Origin: an uncultured Pseudomonadota bacterium
Lineage (GTDB): Bacteria; Pseudomonadota; Gammaproteobacteria; Burkholderiales; SG8-39
Length of the DNA stretch: 5,965 bases
Assembly (NCBI GenBank): GCA_903864555.1
Contig: CAIPGJ010000521.1
Span: forward strand, 1-5,965
Direction of reading: 5' to 3'
A model generated the notes under the pieces. It was not told where the DNA came from, made no database searches, and saw nothing but the letters and a program-made list of their open reading frames with translations. Positions 1-5,965 of this stretch are shown here, piece by piece. The first letter of the stretch is position 1; every line of letters starts with the position of its first letter. Made by a program: the position numbers and the translations under genes.

Positions 1-624
1 CTGGTTGCGGATGTGCCGATGACCCTGATTGCCCGTGGTAATTTCCCCGCGAACAACCTCAAGGAGTTCATCAGTTACGTGAAGGCGAACAAGGACAAGC
101 TGCAACTGGCCAATGCCGGTCTGGGGGCGGCTTCACACCTGTGCGGGCTGATGTTCATGAGCACCATCGAGGCTGAAGTGCTGACCGTTCCCTATCAGGG
201 CACTGCTCCTGCCATGGCCGCCTTGCTCGGCGGCACGGTGGACTTCATGTGTGACCAGACCACCAATACCACCGGCCAGATCCAGGGTGGCAAGGTCAAG
301 GTTTACGGCGTCACCACGCGTGCCCGTGTGGCGTCATTGCCGACCATACCGACCATGGACGAGCAGGGACTCAAGGGCTTCGAGGTGGCGGTGTGGCACG
401 GCCTGTATGGGCCGAAGAACACCCCCAAGCCGGCGCTGGATACGCTGGTCCGCGCCATGCAGGAGGCCCTCAAGGACAATGACCTGAAGGGCGTCCTGGC
501 AAAGCTGGGCACCGAGCCGGTCGCGGCCAGCCGCCAGACACCGGATGCCCTGCGTAACCATCTGAAGGCAGAGATCGACAAGTGGGGGCCGGTGATCAAG
601 AAGGCCGGGCAATACGCCGACTGA
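1..624 (+). CDS. Bug/TctC-family tripartite tricarboxylate transporter substrate-binding protein, 5'-truncated
   Basis: This is the C-terminal part of a periplasmic solute-binding protein of the Bug (TctC) family, which captures small carboxylates or similar metabolites for TctAB-type transporters or for sensing. The reading frame is open from base 1 to the TGA at 622-624, giving 207 visible residues. Family members are usually about 320-330 residues, so roughly 115-120 residues, including the signal peptide, lie off the left edge; the first internal ATG (base 13) is not the start. Family hallmarks seen are NAGLGAASH (residues 38-46), VPYQGTAPAMAALLGG (63-78) followed by VDFMCDQ, the G-V-TT-R-R-LP-IPTM-EQGL stretch (about 103-124), and GLYGPKNTPKPALDTL (134-149). 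The ligand cannot be predicted from sequence. No TctA or TctB membrane gene is visible. The family is certain in my reading; the substrate is unknown. Confidence 0.93.
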   Translation: MVADVPMTLIARGNFPANNLKEFISYVKANKDKLQLANAGLGAASHLCGLMFMSTIEAEVLTVPYQGTAPAMAALLGGTVDFMCDQTTNTTGQIQGGKVKVYGVTTRARVASLPTIPTMDEQGLKGFEVAVWHGLYGPKNTPKPALDTLVRAMQEALKDNDLKGVLAKLGTEPVAASRQTPDALRNHLKAEIDKWGPVIKKAGQYAD

Positions 625-663
625 GCCTGTATCCCCGTAAGGGAATATTTCCAGACCATGCCG

Positions 664-692
664 CCGCCGGCCATGCAATGCATGGCCGGCGG
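664..692 (+). terminator. Palindromic hairpin between convergent genes, probable Rho-independent terminator
   Basis: Bases 664-677 are exactly complementary, inverted, to 679-692 around a single A at 678. In RNA this would form a stem of about 13 bp, very GC-rich at its base, with a 3-nt loop. On the plus strand it is followed directly by a short T run (TTTGCATT), and it begins 40 bases after the stop of the binding-protein gene, so it best fits termination of that gene. It also lies 41 bases past the rng stop on the opposite strand. In that direction no T run follows the stem, so any termination of the leftward operon here would be weaker or factor-assisted. Confidence 0.8.
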
Positions 693-732
693 TTTGCATT
701 CCGGGCGCACCCGCCGAGACCTGCGTACCGGT

Positions 733-2199
733 TCAGAGCAGGATGATGTCGTATTGCTCGGGGCTGTAGGTCGATTCCACCTGCATGGACACCGATTTTC
801 CGATGAAGTCACTCAGCATCGCCAGCGACTGTGATTCCTCTTCCAGGAACAGGTCGATGACTTGCTGTGAGGCGAGGATGCGGAATTCCTTGGGGTTGAA
901 CTGCCGTTCCTCGCGCAGGATTTCCCGCAACACCTCGTAGCAGACGGTGCGCGCCGTCTTGAGTACGCCCCGGCCTTCGCAGATGTGGCAGGTGTCGCAC
1001 AGCACGTGTTCCAGGGATTCGCGCGTGCGTTTGCGTGTCATCTCGACCAGGCCCAGCTGGGTAAAGCCGTTCATGGTGATGCGGGTGCGGTCGCGCGCGA
1101 TGGCTTTGCCCAGTTCCGACAGCACTGCCTGGCGGTGCTCTTCGGACTCCATGTCGATGAAGTCGAGGATGATGATTCCCCCCAGGTTGCGCAGTCGCAA
1201 CTGGCGCGCAATGACGTGGGTCGCCTCCAGGTTGGTCTTGAAGATGGTGTCATCGAAGCTGCGCACCCCGACGTAACCGCCGGTGTTGACGTCAACCGTG
1301 GTCATGGCCTCGGTCTGGTCGATGATGAGATAGCCGCCTGACTTCAGGTCGACGCGGCGCGACAGGGCCTTCTCGATCTCGTCTTCCACGTTGTGCAGGT
1401 CGAACAGCGGCCGCGTGCCGCTGTAGTGCTCCAGCATGTCGCGCACATTGGGCATGTATTCCTGGGCGAACTCCTGGAGCTTGGCGAAGTTCTCCCGTGA
1501 GTCGATGTAAATGCGCCCGGTGCGCTCATCGACGAAGTCGCGCAGCACGCGCTGCACCAGCGACAGGTCCTGGTACAGCAGGGTCGGGGCCGGGCATGTG
1601 GCGCTCCGGGTGCGGATGTCGGTCCAGAGCTTGCGCAGGTAGGCGATGTCCGCGGCCAGCTCCTCCTCGGTGGCGGCTTCGGCGACGGTGCGCACGATGT
1701 AGCCGCCCTTTTCCTCGGCCGGGACCACGCGCATCAGCTTGTCGCGCAGGGCCTGGCGCTCCTCCTCATCGCCAATGCGCTGGGAAATGCCGATATGGGC
1801 CTCCTGGGGCAGGTAGACCAGCAGGCGCCCAGCCAGGGAGATCTGCGTCGAAAGCCGCGCCCCCTTGGTGCCGATCGGATCCTTGATGACCTGCACCATG
1901 AGGGGCTGGCCTTCATTGAGGATGCGCTCGATCGGGCGCAGCTCGTTGCTGGCGCCATTCTGGCGGCGGTGTTCCCAGATGTCGCCTACGTGCAGGAAGG
2001 CCGCACGCTCCAGGCCGATCTCGATGAATGCTGACTGCATGCCAGGCAGAACCCGGGCAACTCGGCCAATATAGATATTGCTGACCAGTCCCCGGTTATG
2101 TGCACGCTCAATGTGCAGCTCCTGCGGCGCCCCCGACTGCATGATGGCGACGCGGGTTTCCTGCGGCGTGATATTGACGAGGATGTCTTCTTTCATCAT
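733..2199 (-). CDS. rng: Ribonuclease G (RNase E/G family endoribonuclease)
   Basis: RNase G is a cytoplasmic endoribonuclease that matures the 5' end of 16S rRNA and cuts AU-rich single-stranded sites in some mRNAs. The product is 488 residues, close to the 489 of E. coli RNase G, and it lacks the long C-terminal scaffold of RNase E. An S1 RNA-binding domain covers about residues 37-126 (NIYIGRVARVLPGMQSAFIEIG near its start). The DNase I-like catalytic region includes SGGYLIIDQTEAMTTVDVNTG (from 287) and GIIILDFIDM (341-350); the metal-binding aspartates are D303 and D346. The zinc-link cysteines are C404 and C407 in CHIC, where CPxC is usual. The start is the first of two tandem ATGs (2199 or 2196), and the N-terminus aligns well with known RNase G. 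No clear Shine-Dalgarno is present, and an inverted repeat occupies its place. It is the last gene of the operon, 71 bp after maf; the yhdE-rng pairing is also found in E. coli. Confidence 0.97.
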   Translation of the reverse strand: MMKEDILVNITPQETRVAIMQSGAPQELHIERAHNRGLVSNIYIGRVARVLPGMQSAFIEIGLERAAFLHVGDIWEHRRQNGASNELRPIERILNEGQPLMVQVIKDPIGTKGARLSTQISLAGRLLVYLPQEAHIGISQRIGDEEERQALRDKLMRVVPAEEKGGYIVRTVAEAATEEELAADIAYLRKLWTDIRTRSATCPAPTLLYQDLSLVQRVLRDFVDERTGRIYIDSRENFAKLQEFAQEYMPNVRDMLEHYSGTRPLFDLHNVEDEIEKALSRRVDLKSGGYLIIDQTEAMTTVDVNTGGYVGVRSFDDTIFKTNLEATHVIARQLRLRNLGGIIILDFIDMESEEHRQAVLSELGKAIARDRTRITMNGFTQLGLVEMTRKRTRESLEHVLCDTCHICEGRGVLKTARTVCYEVLREILREERQFNPKEFRILASQQVIDLFLEEESQSLAMLSDFIGKSVSMQVESTYSPEQYDIILL

Positions 2200-2224
2200 G
2201 CCGGCATTGTGCCACCGTGCCGGC
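2200..2224 (-). promoter_or_regulatory. Inverted repeat abutting the rng start codon
   Basis: GCCGGCA at 2200-2206 and TGCCGGC at 2218-2224 form a perfect 7-bp inverted repeat with an 11-nt spacer. In the rng transcript the repeat would fold into a hairpin ending one base before the first ATG, where a ribosome binding site should be. A shorter alternative pairing (GGCA with TGCC, 2203-2206 and 2210-2213) is also possible. A role in limiting rng translation is inference. I see no convincing -10/-35 pair in the 71-bp maf-rng gap. Confidence 0.4.
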
Positions 2225-2270
2225 GTGTTCCCCTGAAAGATAAGAGCAAGCGTCTGTGAAAGTGGGTGCT

Positions 2271-2915
2271 TCAGGCCGGACGCACGCGTGTCAGCAGCAC
2301 GGCTGTCTCATGCAAGGGCAGGCCCATGACGCCGGAATAGCTGCCTCGCAGGTCCTGGATAAAGGTTGCGGCACGCCCCTGTATGGCATAGGAACCCGCC
2401 TTGTCCATGGGCTCCCCGGTGGCCACATAGGCATCTATATCGGCCTGGCTCAGTCTGGCAAAGCGCACAGAGGTGTCGCTGTAGGCGGTTTCAAGTCGTT
2501 GCCCGAAGCGCACTGCCACGCCGGTGAATACCCGGTGTTCCCGCCCCGAAAGCGTGGCCAGCATGGCGCGAGCGTCGGCTGCATCGACTGGTTTTCCGAG
2601 AATGGACCCATCCAGTGTCACCGTCGTGTCCGCAGCCAGAATTGGCAGTGCAGTCATCTTCGGGATGCGCCTCTCGACCAGGCGCTGCCAGCCAGCATCT
2701 GCCTTGGCCACCGCCACGCGCAGCACATAATCCAGTGGCTGCTCGCCGGGGAGCGGCGTTTCATCCACGTCTGCAGCACGGTCAGGGCCTTCCCGCAGCA
2801 ACATGATTTCGTACTGCACGCCGATCTGCAGAAGCAGTTCACGTCGACGCGGGCTGCGCGAGGCCAGATAGATGCGTGTGCCCGCTACCGGGAGCAGGGT
2901 AGATGACTCACTCAC
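2271..2915 (-). CDS. maf: Maf family nucleoside triphosphate pyrophosphatase, YhdE type (dTTP/UTP pyrophosphatase)
   Basis: Maf proteins hydrolyse nucleoside triphosphates to the monophosphate and pyrophosphate; the YhdE branch acts on dTTP, UTP and modified pyrimidine nucleotides and is linked to septum inhibition when overproduced. I place the start at the GTG at 2915-2913, giving 214 residues; an upstream ATG at 2990 would add 25 unrelated residues overlapping rlmH. From the GTG, the family motif ASRSPRR falls at residues 18-24, as expected near the N-terminus. Other motifs are VDETPLPGE (50-58), LAADT with the likely catalytic D96 (93-97), ILGKP (105-109), [13 protein letters not shown] (123-135), [10 protein letters not shown] (171-180) and [14 protein letters not shown] (191-204). 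The last two are characteristic of YhdE rather than the YceF (m7GTP) branch. The GTG start overlaps the end of rlmH (GTGAGTGA) by 8 bases, and only a weak AAGG lies 14 bases upstream, so coupling to rlmH translation is likely. Confidence 0.95.
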   Translation of the reverse strand: MSESSTLLPVAGTRIYLASRSPRRRELLLQIGVQYEIMLLREGPDRAADVDETPLPGEQPLDYVLRVAVAKADAGWQRLVERRIPKMTALPILAADTTVTLDGSILGKPVDAADARAMLATLSGREHRVFTGVAVRFGQRLETAYSDTSVRFARLSQADIDAYVATGEPMDKAGSYAIQGRAATFIQDLRGSYSGVMGLPLHETAVLLTRVRPA

Positions 2916-3378
2916 GATGGTAGGGGTGGCCTTGCAAAAGGGACAGGCCACGGTACAACTGTTCGGCGAGCAGCACCCGGGCCATGCCATGGGGCAATGT
3001 CATGCTGGACAGGCGCATCTGCAATTGCGCTCCGGATTTCATCGAGGGACACAATCCATCCGGGCCGCCGATGACAAAGGCCAGGTCGCGTCCTGCGCCC
3101 AGCCGTGCCTCGATCCAGCGTGCCAGTTGTTCGGTGGTGAAATCACGTCCGTGCTCGTCGAGGACGATGCGTTCGGCACCCTCGGGAAGGGCCGCCTTGA
3201 TGCGTGCCGCCTCGGCTGCCATGAGTTGGGGTACCGTCTTGCCCGTCGTGCGTGGCTCTGCCTTCACTTCCGTGAGGGCAATGCGCGCCATCGTGGGCAT
3301 GCGTCCGGCGTAGTCGGCAAACCCGTCTGCCACCCAGGCCGGCATGCGCCTGCCGACTGCGATGATGTGCAGTTTCAT
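2908..3378 (-). CDS. rlmH: 23S rRNA (pseudouridine(1915)-N3)-methyltransferase RlmH
   Basis: RlmH uses S-adenosylmethionine to methylate N3 of pseudouridine 1915 in helix 69 of 23S rRNA, acting on the assembled 70S ribosome. The product is 156 residues, against 155 in E. coli, and it is a SPOUT-class (trefoil-knot) enzyme. The N-terminus [16 protein letters not shown] matches the family start. The SAM-binding knot is seen in FVIGGPDGL (101-109), [21 protein letters not shown] (from 123) and the conserved C-terminal HPYHRE (151-156). The ATG start at 3378 is clear, although only a weak AAGAA precedes it. It lies 39 bp downstream of rsfS, the same pairing as in many bacteria including E. coli. 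Its last 8 bases overlap the maf GTG start. Confidence 0.97.
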   Translation of the reverse strand: MKLHIIAVGRRMPAWVADGFADYAGRMPTMARIALTEVKAEPRTTGKTVPQLMAAEAARIKAALPEGAERIVLDEHGRDFTTEQLARWIEARLGAGRDLAFVIGGPDGLCPSMKSGAQLQMRLSSMTLPHGMARVLLAEQLYRGLSLLQGHPYHRE

Positions 3379-3417
3379 GTGTTCTTGTGCTCGCCGGCAG
3401 CCGCTGGACGGGGGTGG

Positions 3418-3783
3418 TCAGGTTTCCGCAGGCATCTTGGTTCGGCGCACGCGCGGCTTGGGATGGTTCCACAACTCTTCCAGGTTGTAGTGAGCACGCA
3501 CCGCCGGTTGCATGATGTGGACGATGATGTCACCCGCATCGACCAGCATCCATTCATTGCTCTCGGCCCCTTCCACCCCATGGACGCTGCCGCCGGCGGC
3601 CTTCACTTTGGCCTGGACATTGTTGGCCAGGGCCTTCAGTTGCCGGCCGGAATCCGCGCTGGCGATCATGACGCGGTCGAACATGGAGGTGATGTGGCGC
3701 ACATCGAAGGTTTCAATATCCTTGGCCTTGATGTCTTCCAGGGCGCCCACGATGGTTTTCTGCAGTTTTGCGGTAGTGATCAA
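3418..3783 (-). CDS. rsfS: Ribosome silencing factor RsfS (Iojap/YbeB family)
   Basis: RsfS binds ribosomal protein uL14 on the 50S subunit and blocks joining with the 30S, lowering translation in stationary phase or starvation. The product is 121 residues; E. coli RsfS is about 105. The extra length is a basic tail after the usual end (LEELW, 101-105) containing PKPRVRRTK. The conserved core is AKDIETFDV (20-28), GVEG (69-72), EWMLVDAGDIIVHIM (77-91) and LEELW. The start is TTG at 3783-3781: there is no in-frame ATG before residue 34, which would remove the conserved N-terminal helix and the DIETFDV strand. An AGGAA at 3797-3793, nine bases upstream, is a good ribosome binding site for this TTG. 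The start overlaps the nadD stop as TTGA. Rare TTG use may keep its expression low (inference). Confidence 0.95.
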   Translation of the reverse strand: MITTAKLQKTIVGALEDIKAKDIETFDVRHITSMFDRVMIASADSGRQLKALANNVQAKVKAAGGSVHGVEGAESNEWMLVDAGDIIVHIMQPAVRAHYNLEELWNHPKPRVRRTKMPAET

Positions 3784-4442
3784 AAGCCGGTATTCCTGTA
3801 AAGATTGCGGGATCGTATGTAGTCCAGAACCCCCGGTGGCAGCACGCCAGGGGGATTCTGTCCGGCGTTCAGTGCGGCGCGAATGGCGCTGGCTGAAATG
3901 TCCAATGGCGGCATGGTGAAACGCAGTATGCGCCCGGCAGCCTGCCCATCCATGCTGACCGACTCCCGGCGGGCAAGTTCCGCGGCCAGCTCAGGCGACA
4001 GCCGGTCACGGGCCACAGGGTACCCGGGTCGCTCGGCTACGGCAATGTGTGCAGATTCGAACAGGCGGCGCCATTCCCGCCAGGTGTCCAGCGCCAGCAA
4101 CTGGTCGGCGCCGATGATGAAGGCAAGCGGCCGGCGGTGGCCGATCTCGCCGCGGATGCGCGCCAGCGTGTGGATGGTGTAGGTCGGCTCCGTTGACTCG
4201 GCGTCGGCGCAGTCCAGGCTGAAGGCTTCCTCATTGGCTAGTGCGATCCTTAGCATGGCCAGCCTGTCTTCCACCGGGGCGCCGGGCTGTCCGCGGTGCC
4301 CCGGGCGTCCCGAGGGAATCCAGCGCACGCCCTCGAGTGACAGACCCTTCATCGCCGCCCGTGCGAGCGCCAGGTGGGCCTTGTGCACAGGGTCGAAAGT
4401 GCCTCCCAGCAGGCCCAGCGGCGCGGTAAGGAGCTCGGCCAC
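3780..4442 (-). CDS. nadD: Nicotinate-nucleotide adenylyltransferase NadD
   Basis: NadD transfers AMP from ATP to nicotinate mononucleotide, making nicotinate adenine dinucleotide, the penultimate step of NAD synthesis in the cytoplasm. The product is 220 residues (E. coli 213). The nucleotidyltransferase signature GGTFDPVHKAH is at residues 13-23 (the first GxFDPxH half), LAFIIGADQLLALDTW at 106-120 and beyond, ERPGYPV at 137-143, and the second ATP-binding motif ISASAIR at 182-188. The start is GTG at 4442-4440, which shares one base with the proA stop (TAGTG). No in-frame ATG occurs before residue 31, beyond the essential GGTFDPVH loop, so GTG is the only plausible start. There is no obvious Shine-Dalgarno, which fits coupling to proA. 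Its stop overlaps the rsfS start; nadD-rsfS linkage is widespread. Confidence 0.97.
   Translation of the reverse strand: MAELLTAPLGLLGGTFDPVHKAHLALARAAMKGLSLEGVRWIPSGRPGHRGQPGAPVEDRLAMLRIALANEEAFSLDCADAESTEPTYTIHTLARIRGEIGHRRPLAFIIGADQLLALDTWREWRRLFESAHIAVAERPGYPVARDRLSPELAAELARRESVSMDGQAAGRILRFTMPPLDISASAIRAALNAGQNPPGVLPPGVLDYIRSRNLYRNTGF
3793..3797 (-). promoter_or_regulatory. Shine-Dalgarno that supports the TTG start of rsfS
   Basis: On the minus strand these bases read AGGAA, nine bases ahead of the TTG at 3783. It is the best Shine-Dalgarno match among the starts in this window. It lies inside the last codons of nadD and decides the non-ATG start of rsfS. Confidence 0.6.
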
Positions 4443-5719
4443 TACTGGCGGATCTGGCCGTCGCCGAACACGACGTACTTCTGCGAGGTAAGGCCTTCCA
4501 GGCCGACCGGCCCCCGGGCGTGCAGCTTGTCGGTGGAAATCCCGATCTCCGCACCCAGCCCGTACTCGAAGCCGTCGGCAAAGCGCGTCGAGGCATTCAC
4601 CATCACCGAGCTGGAATCGACCTCCCGGAGAAAGCGATCTGCCCGTCCCTGGTCTTCGGTGATGATGGCGTCGGTGTGATGCGAGCCGTAACGGGCAATG
4701 TGATCGATCGCTTCATCCAGCCCTGAAACCACCCGTACCGCGAGTATGGGGGCCAGGTACTCCTCGTACCAGTCGGCTTCCGTGGCCTGCTTCATGTCGG
4801 CGACCAGCGCGCGCGCAGCGTCATCGCCACGCAGTTCCACGCCTTTGGCCCGGTAGATGCCGGCCAGCCTGGGCAGGATCCCCGGCGCAATGTCCCTTGC
4901 CACCAGCAGCGTTTCCATGGTGTTGCAGGTGCCATAGCGCTGGGTCTTGGCGTTGTCGGCGATGCGCACCGCCTTTTCGGCGTCGGCAAGGTCGTCAATG
5001 TAGACGTGGCACACGCCATCCAGATGCTTGATCATCGGGATGCGCGATTCGCTCATGATGCGCTGGATGAGGCTCTTGCCGCCGCGCGGCACGATGATGT
5101 CGACGTAGTCGTTCATGGTGAGTAACTCGCCCACGGCAGCGCGGTCGGGTGTTCCCACCACCTGCACGGCCGCTTCGGGCAGCCCGGCCTCGCGCAGTCC
5201 CTCATGCACGCAGGCGGCGATGGCCAGGTTGGATTGCACCGACTCGGACCCACCGCGCAGGATGCAGGCATTGCCCGACTTGAGGCACAGCGCTGCGGCA
5301 TCGGCCGTGACATTGGGCCGGGCTTCATAGATGATGCCGATCACCCCCAGCGGCACGCGCATGCGTCCCACCTTGATACCGCTTGGCTGCTCGCGCACCT
5401 CGCTGATGACGCCTATGGGATCAGGCAGTGCTGCCACCTGCTCCAGCCCCAAAGCCATGGTTTCGATCGCTTTTGGGCTCAGAGTGAGGCGATCGATGAA
5501 GGCCGCATCCTTGCCGGAATCCCGGGCCGATTTCAAATCCACGGCATTGGCCGCAAGCAGCGCATTCTGCTCCCGGCGCACTGCAGCCGCGATGGCCTTG
5601 AGGGCGGCGTTCTTGCGTGCCGTGTCGGTGCGTGCAAGCTCGCGCGCAGCCAAGTTCGCCGCCTCGCCCAGCTGGCGCATGTACTGCTTTACATCCCTGA
5701 TTTCATTGACTGCATTCAT
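4442..5719 (-). CDS. proA: Gamma-glutamyl phosphate reductase ProA
   Basis: ProA reduces gamma-glutamyl phosphate with NADPH to glutamate-5-semialdehyde, the second step of proline synthesis from glutamate. The product is 425 residues (E. coli 417) and belongs to the aldehyde dehydrogenase superfamily. Diagnostic stretches are [18 protein letters not shown] (121-138), [14 protein letters not shown] (146-159), VPRGGKSLI (210-218), [17 protein letters not shown] (256-272) with the catalytic cysteine C265, and the C-terminal [20 protein letters not shown] (from 377) and [14 protein letters not shown] (398-411). The ATG at 5719 gives an N-terminus of normal length. No proB is adjacent, although the partner kinase is often encoded elsewhere in betaproteobacteria. 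The start lies 17 bases inside the end of the upstream reading frame, and an inverted repeat lies just upstream. It may be the first gene of the nadD-rsfS-rlmH-maf-rng run or a later member. Confidence 0.98.
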   Translation of the reverse strand: MNAVNEIRDVKQYMRQLGEAANLAARELARTDTARKNAALKAIAAAVRREQNALLAANAVDLKSARDSGKDAAFIDRLTLSPKAIETMALGLEQVAALPDPIGVISEVREQPSGIKVGRMRVPLGVIGIIYEARPNVTADAAALCLKSGNACILRGGSESVQSNLAIAACVHEGLREAGLPEAAVQVVGTPDRAAVGELLTMNDYVDIIVPRGGKSLIQRIMSESRIPMIKHLDGVCHVYIDDLADAEKAVRIADNAKTQRYGTCNTMETLLVARDIAPGILPRLAGIYRAKGVELRGDDAARALVADMKQATEADWYEEYLAPILAVRVVSGLDEAIDHIARYGSHHTDAIITEDQGRADRFLREVDSSSVMVNASTRFADGFEYGLGAEIGISTDKLHARGPVGLEGLTSQKYVVFGDGQIRQ

Positions 5720-5965
5720 GGGCGGAAATTCTACGCTGGTTTGCCTGCAACCAGCGCCGTCCGTTCCCCGACCAGCCGCCGGGCAGCCGGTGCCATTTAT
5801 GGCGCACCGACCAGGCCCCCGCCAGCAGGGCCGTGGAGACCAGCCAGAACATCGGGACCAGCCCGACCAGGGTGCCGATGGTGCCGGTCAGCATGGGCAG
5901 GGTCGACTGATAGGCCTGGGTGATGGTGGCGCGCAGGATGATGGCCCTGGCGAAGCGGCGCTGCC
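5703..5965 (-). CDS. C-terminal end of an unidentified membrane protein, 5'-truncated
   Basis: The minus-strand frame is open from the right edge to the TGA at 5703, giving 86 residues with no stop. Codons from the edge to about base 5760 end almost always in G or C, like the recognised genes, which supports real coding. The segment begins [20 protein letters not shown], followed by a hydrophobic stretch (about residues 23-50, [21 protein letters not shown]) that fits one long or two short membrane segments. A basic, tryptophan-containing tail of about 36 residues follows. I do not recognise the family; a multi-pass inner-membrane protein is the most that can be said. The last dozen or so codons lose the GC bias and overlap the proA start by 17 bases, so the true end could differ if there is a sequence error. 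Confidence 0.55.
   Translation of the reverse strand, partial: QRRFARAIILRATITQAYQSTLPMLTGTIGTLVGLVPMFWLVSTALLAGAWSVRHKWHRLPGGWSGNGRRWLQANQRRISAHECSQ
5734..5756 (-). promoter_or_regulatory. Inverted repeat upstream of proA, possible operator or mRNA hairpin
   Basis: CGCTGGTT (5734-5741) and AACCAGCG (5749-5756) are perfect 8-bp inverted arms with a 7-nt spacer, 15 to 37 bases ahead of the proA ATG. On the minus strand the repeat is followed directly by TAGAAT, which differs from the TATAAT -10 consensus at one position, though no good -35 stands at the right distance. The repeat lies within the last codons of the upstream frame. Whether it acts as an operator, a hairpin in the mRNA or nothing is open. 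Confidence 0.35.

Noticed and set aside
13..624. ATG at base 13 as the true start of the binding protein
   Set aside because: The frame is open to the window edge, the upstream codons continue the family sequence, and the protein would lack its first lobe and signal peptide.
702..713. Small hairpin CGGG-CGCA-CCCG past the rng stop
   Set aside because: Only four base pairs with no T run; the strong palindrome at 664-692 is a far better terminator candidate.
303..812. Minus-strand open frame of 169 codons spanning the binding-protein end and the rng end
   Set aside because: It crosses the intergenic terminator and overlaps two well-supported genes in other frames; there is no recognisable product.
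2256..2906. Plus-strand open frame of 216 codons opposite maf
   Set aside because: The minus-strand maf gene explains this stretch with full-length family motifs; the opposite frame shows no domain.
2916..2990. Upstream ATG start for maf at 2990
   Set aside because: The added 25 residues are cysteine-rich and unlike any Maf N-terminus, and they overlap rlmH deeply; the GTG at 2915 puts the SxSPRR motif at the usual place.
2872..3801. Long plus-strand open frame (309 codons) opposite rlmH, rsfS and the start of maf
   Set aside because: It runs antisense to three recognised genes, its translation resembles no family I know, and long antisense frames are common in GC-rich DNA.
5204..5923. Plus-strand open frame of 239 codons opposite the proA N-terminus
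   Set aside because: It is antisense to clearly conserved proA coding sequence and ends in a low-complexity Pro/Arg/Ala-rich stretch; a shadow frame.

Overview
The window is a piece of a GC-rich proteobacterial chromosome. A betaproteobacterium of the Burkholderiales is most likely, perhaps Alcaligenaceae-like. This rests on a TctC/Bug-type periplasmic binding protein, a family greatly expanded in that group, next to the run proA-nadD-rsfS-rlmH-maf-rng. The taxonomy is inferred from gene order and protein character, not from a search.

Layout: bases 1-624 (+ strand) hold the C-terminal two thirds of a Bug-type solute-binding protein whose start lies off the left edge. Bases 625-732 lie between convergent genes and hold a near-perfect 29-bp palindrome that looks like a transcription terminator. 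From 5965 down to 733 everything reads leftward on the minus strand: the tail of an unidentified membrane protein (5965-5703), proA (5719-4442), nadD (4442-3780), rsfS (3783-3418), rlmH (3378-2908), maf of the YhdE type (2915-2271) and rng (2199-733). The minus-strand genes overlap or nearly abut, except for gaps of 39 bp (rsfS/rlmH) and 71 bp (maf/rng), so they probably form one operon. No gene-free stretch exceeds about 110 bases.

The operon is a housekeeping set: proline synthesis (ProA), NAD synthesis (NadD), ribosome silencing (RsfS), 23S rRNA pseudouridine methylation (RlmH), hydrolysis of non-canonical or excess nucleotides (Maf) and rRNA/mRNA processing (RNase G). Three of its six complete genes begin with GTG or TTG, and most starts lack a strong Shine-Dalgarno sequence, which fits translational coupling at the overlaps. 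The shared theme is ribosome maturation and nucleotide metabolism.

I found no evidence of a new biological system. There are no mobile elements, CRISPR arrays, tRNA or rRNA genes, or unfamiliar gene clusters. The points most worth a second look are two inverted repeats just upstream of proA and rng, the start/stop overlaps, a variant zinc-link motif in RNase G, and the unidentified membrane protein at the right edge.
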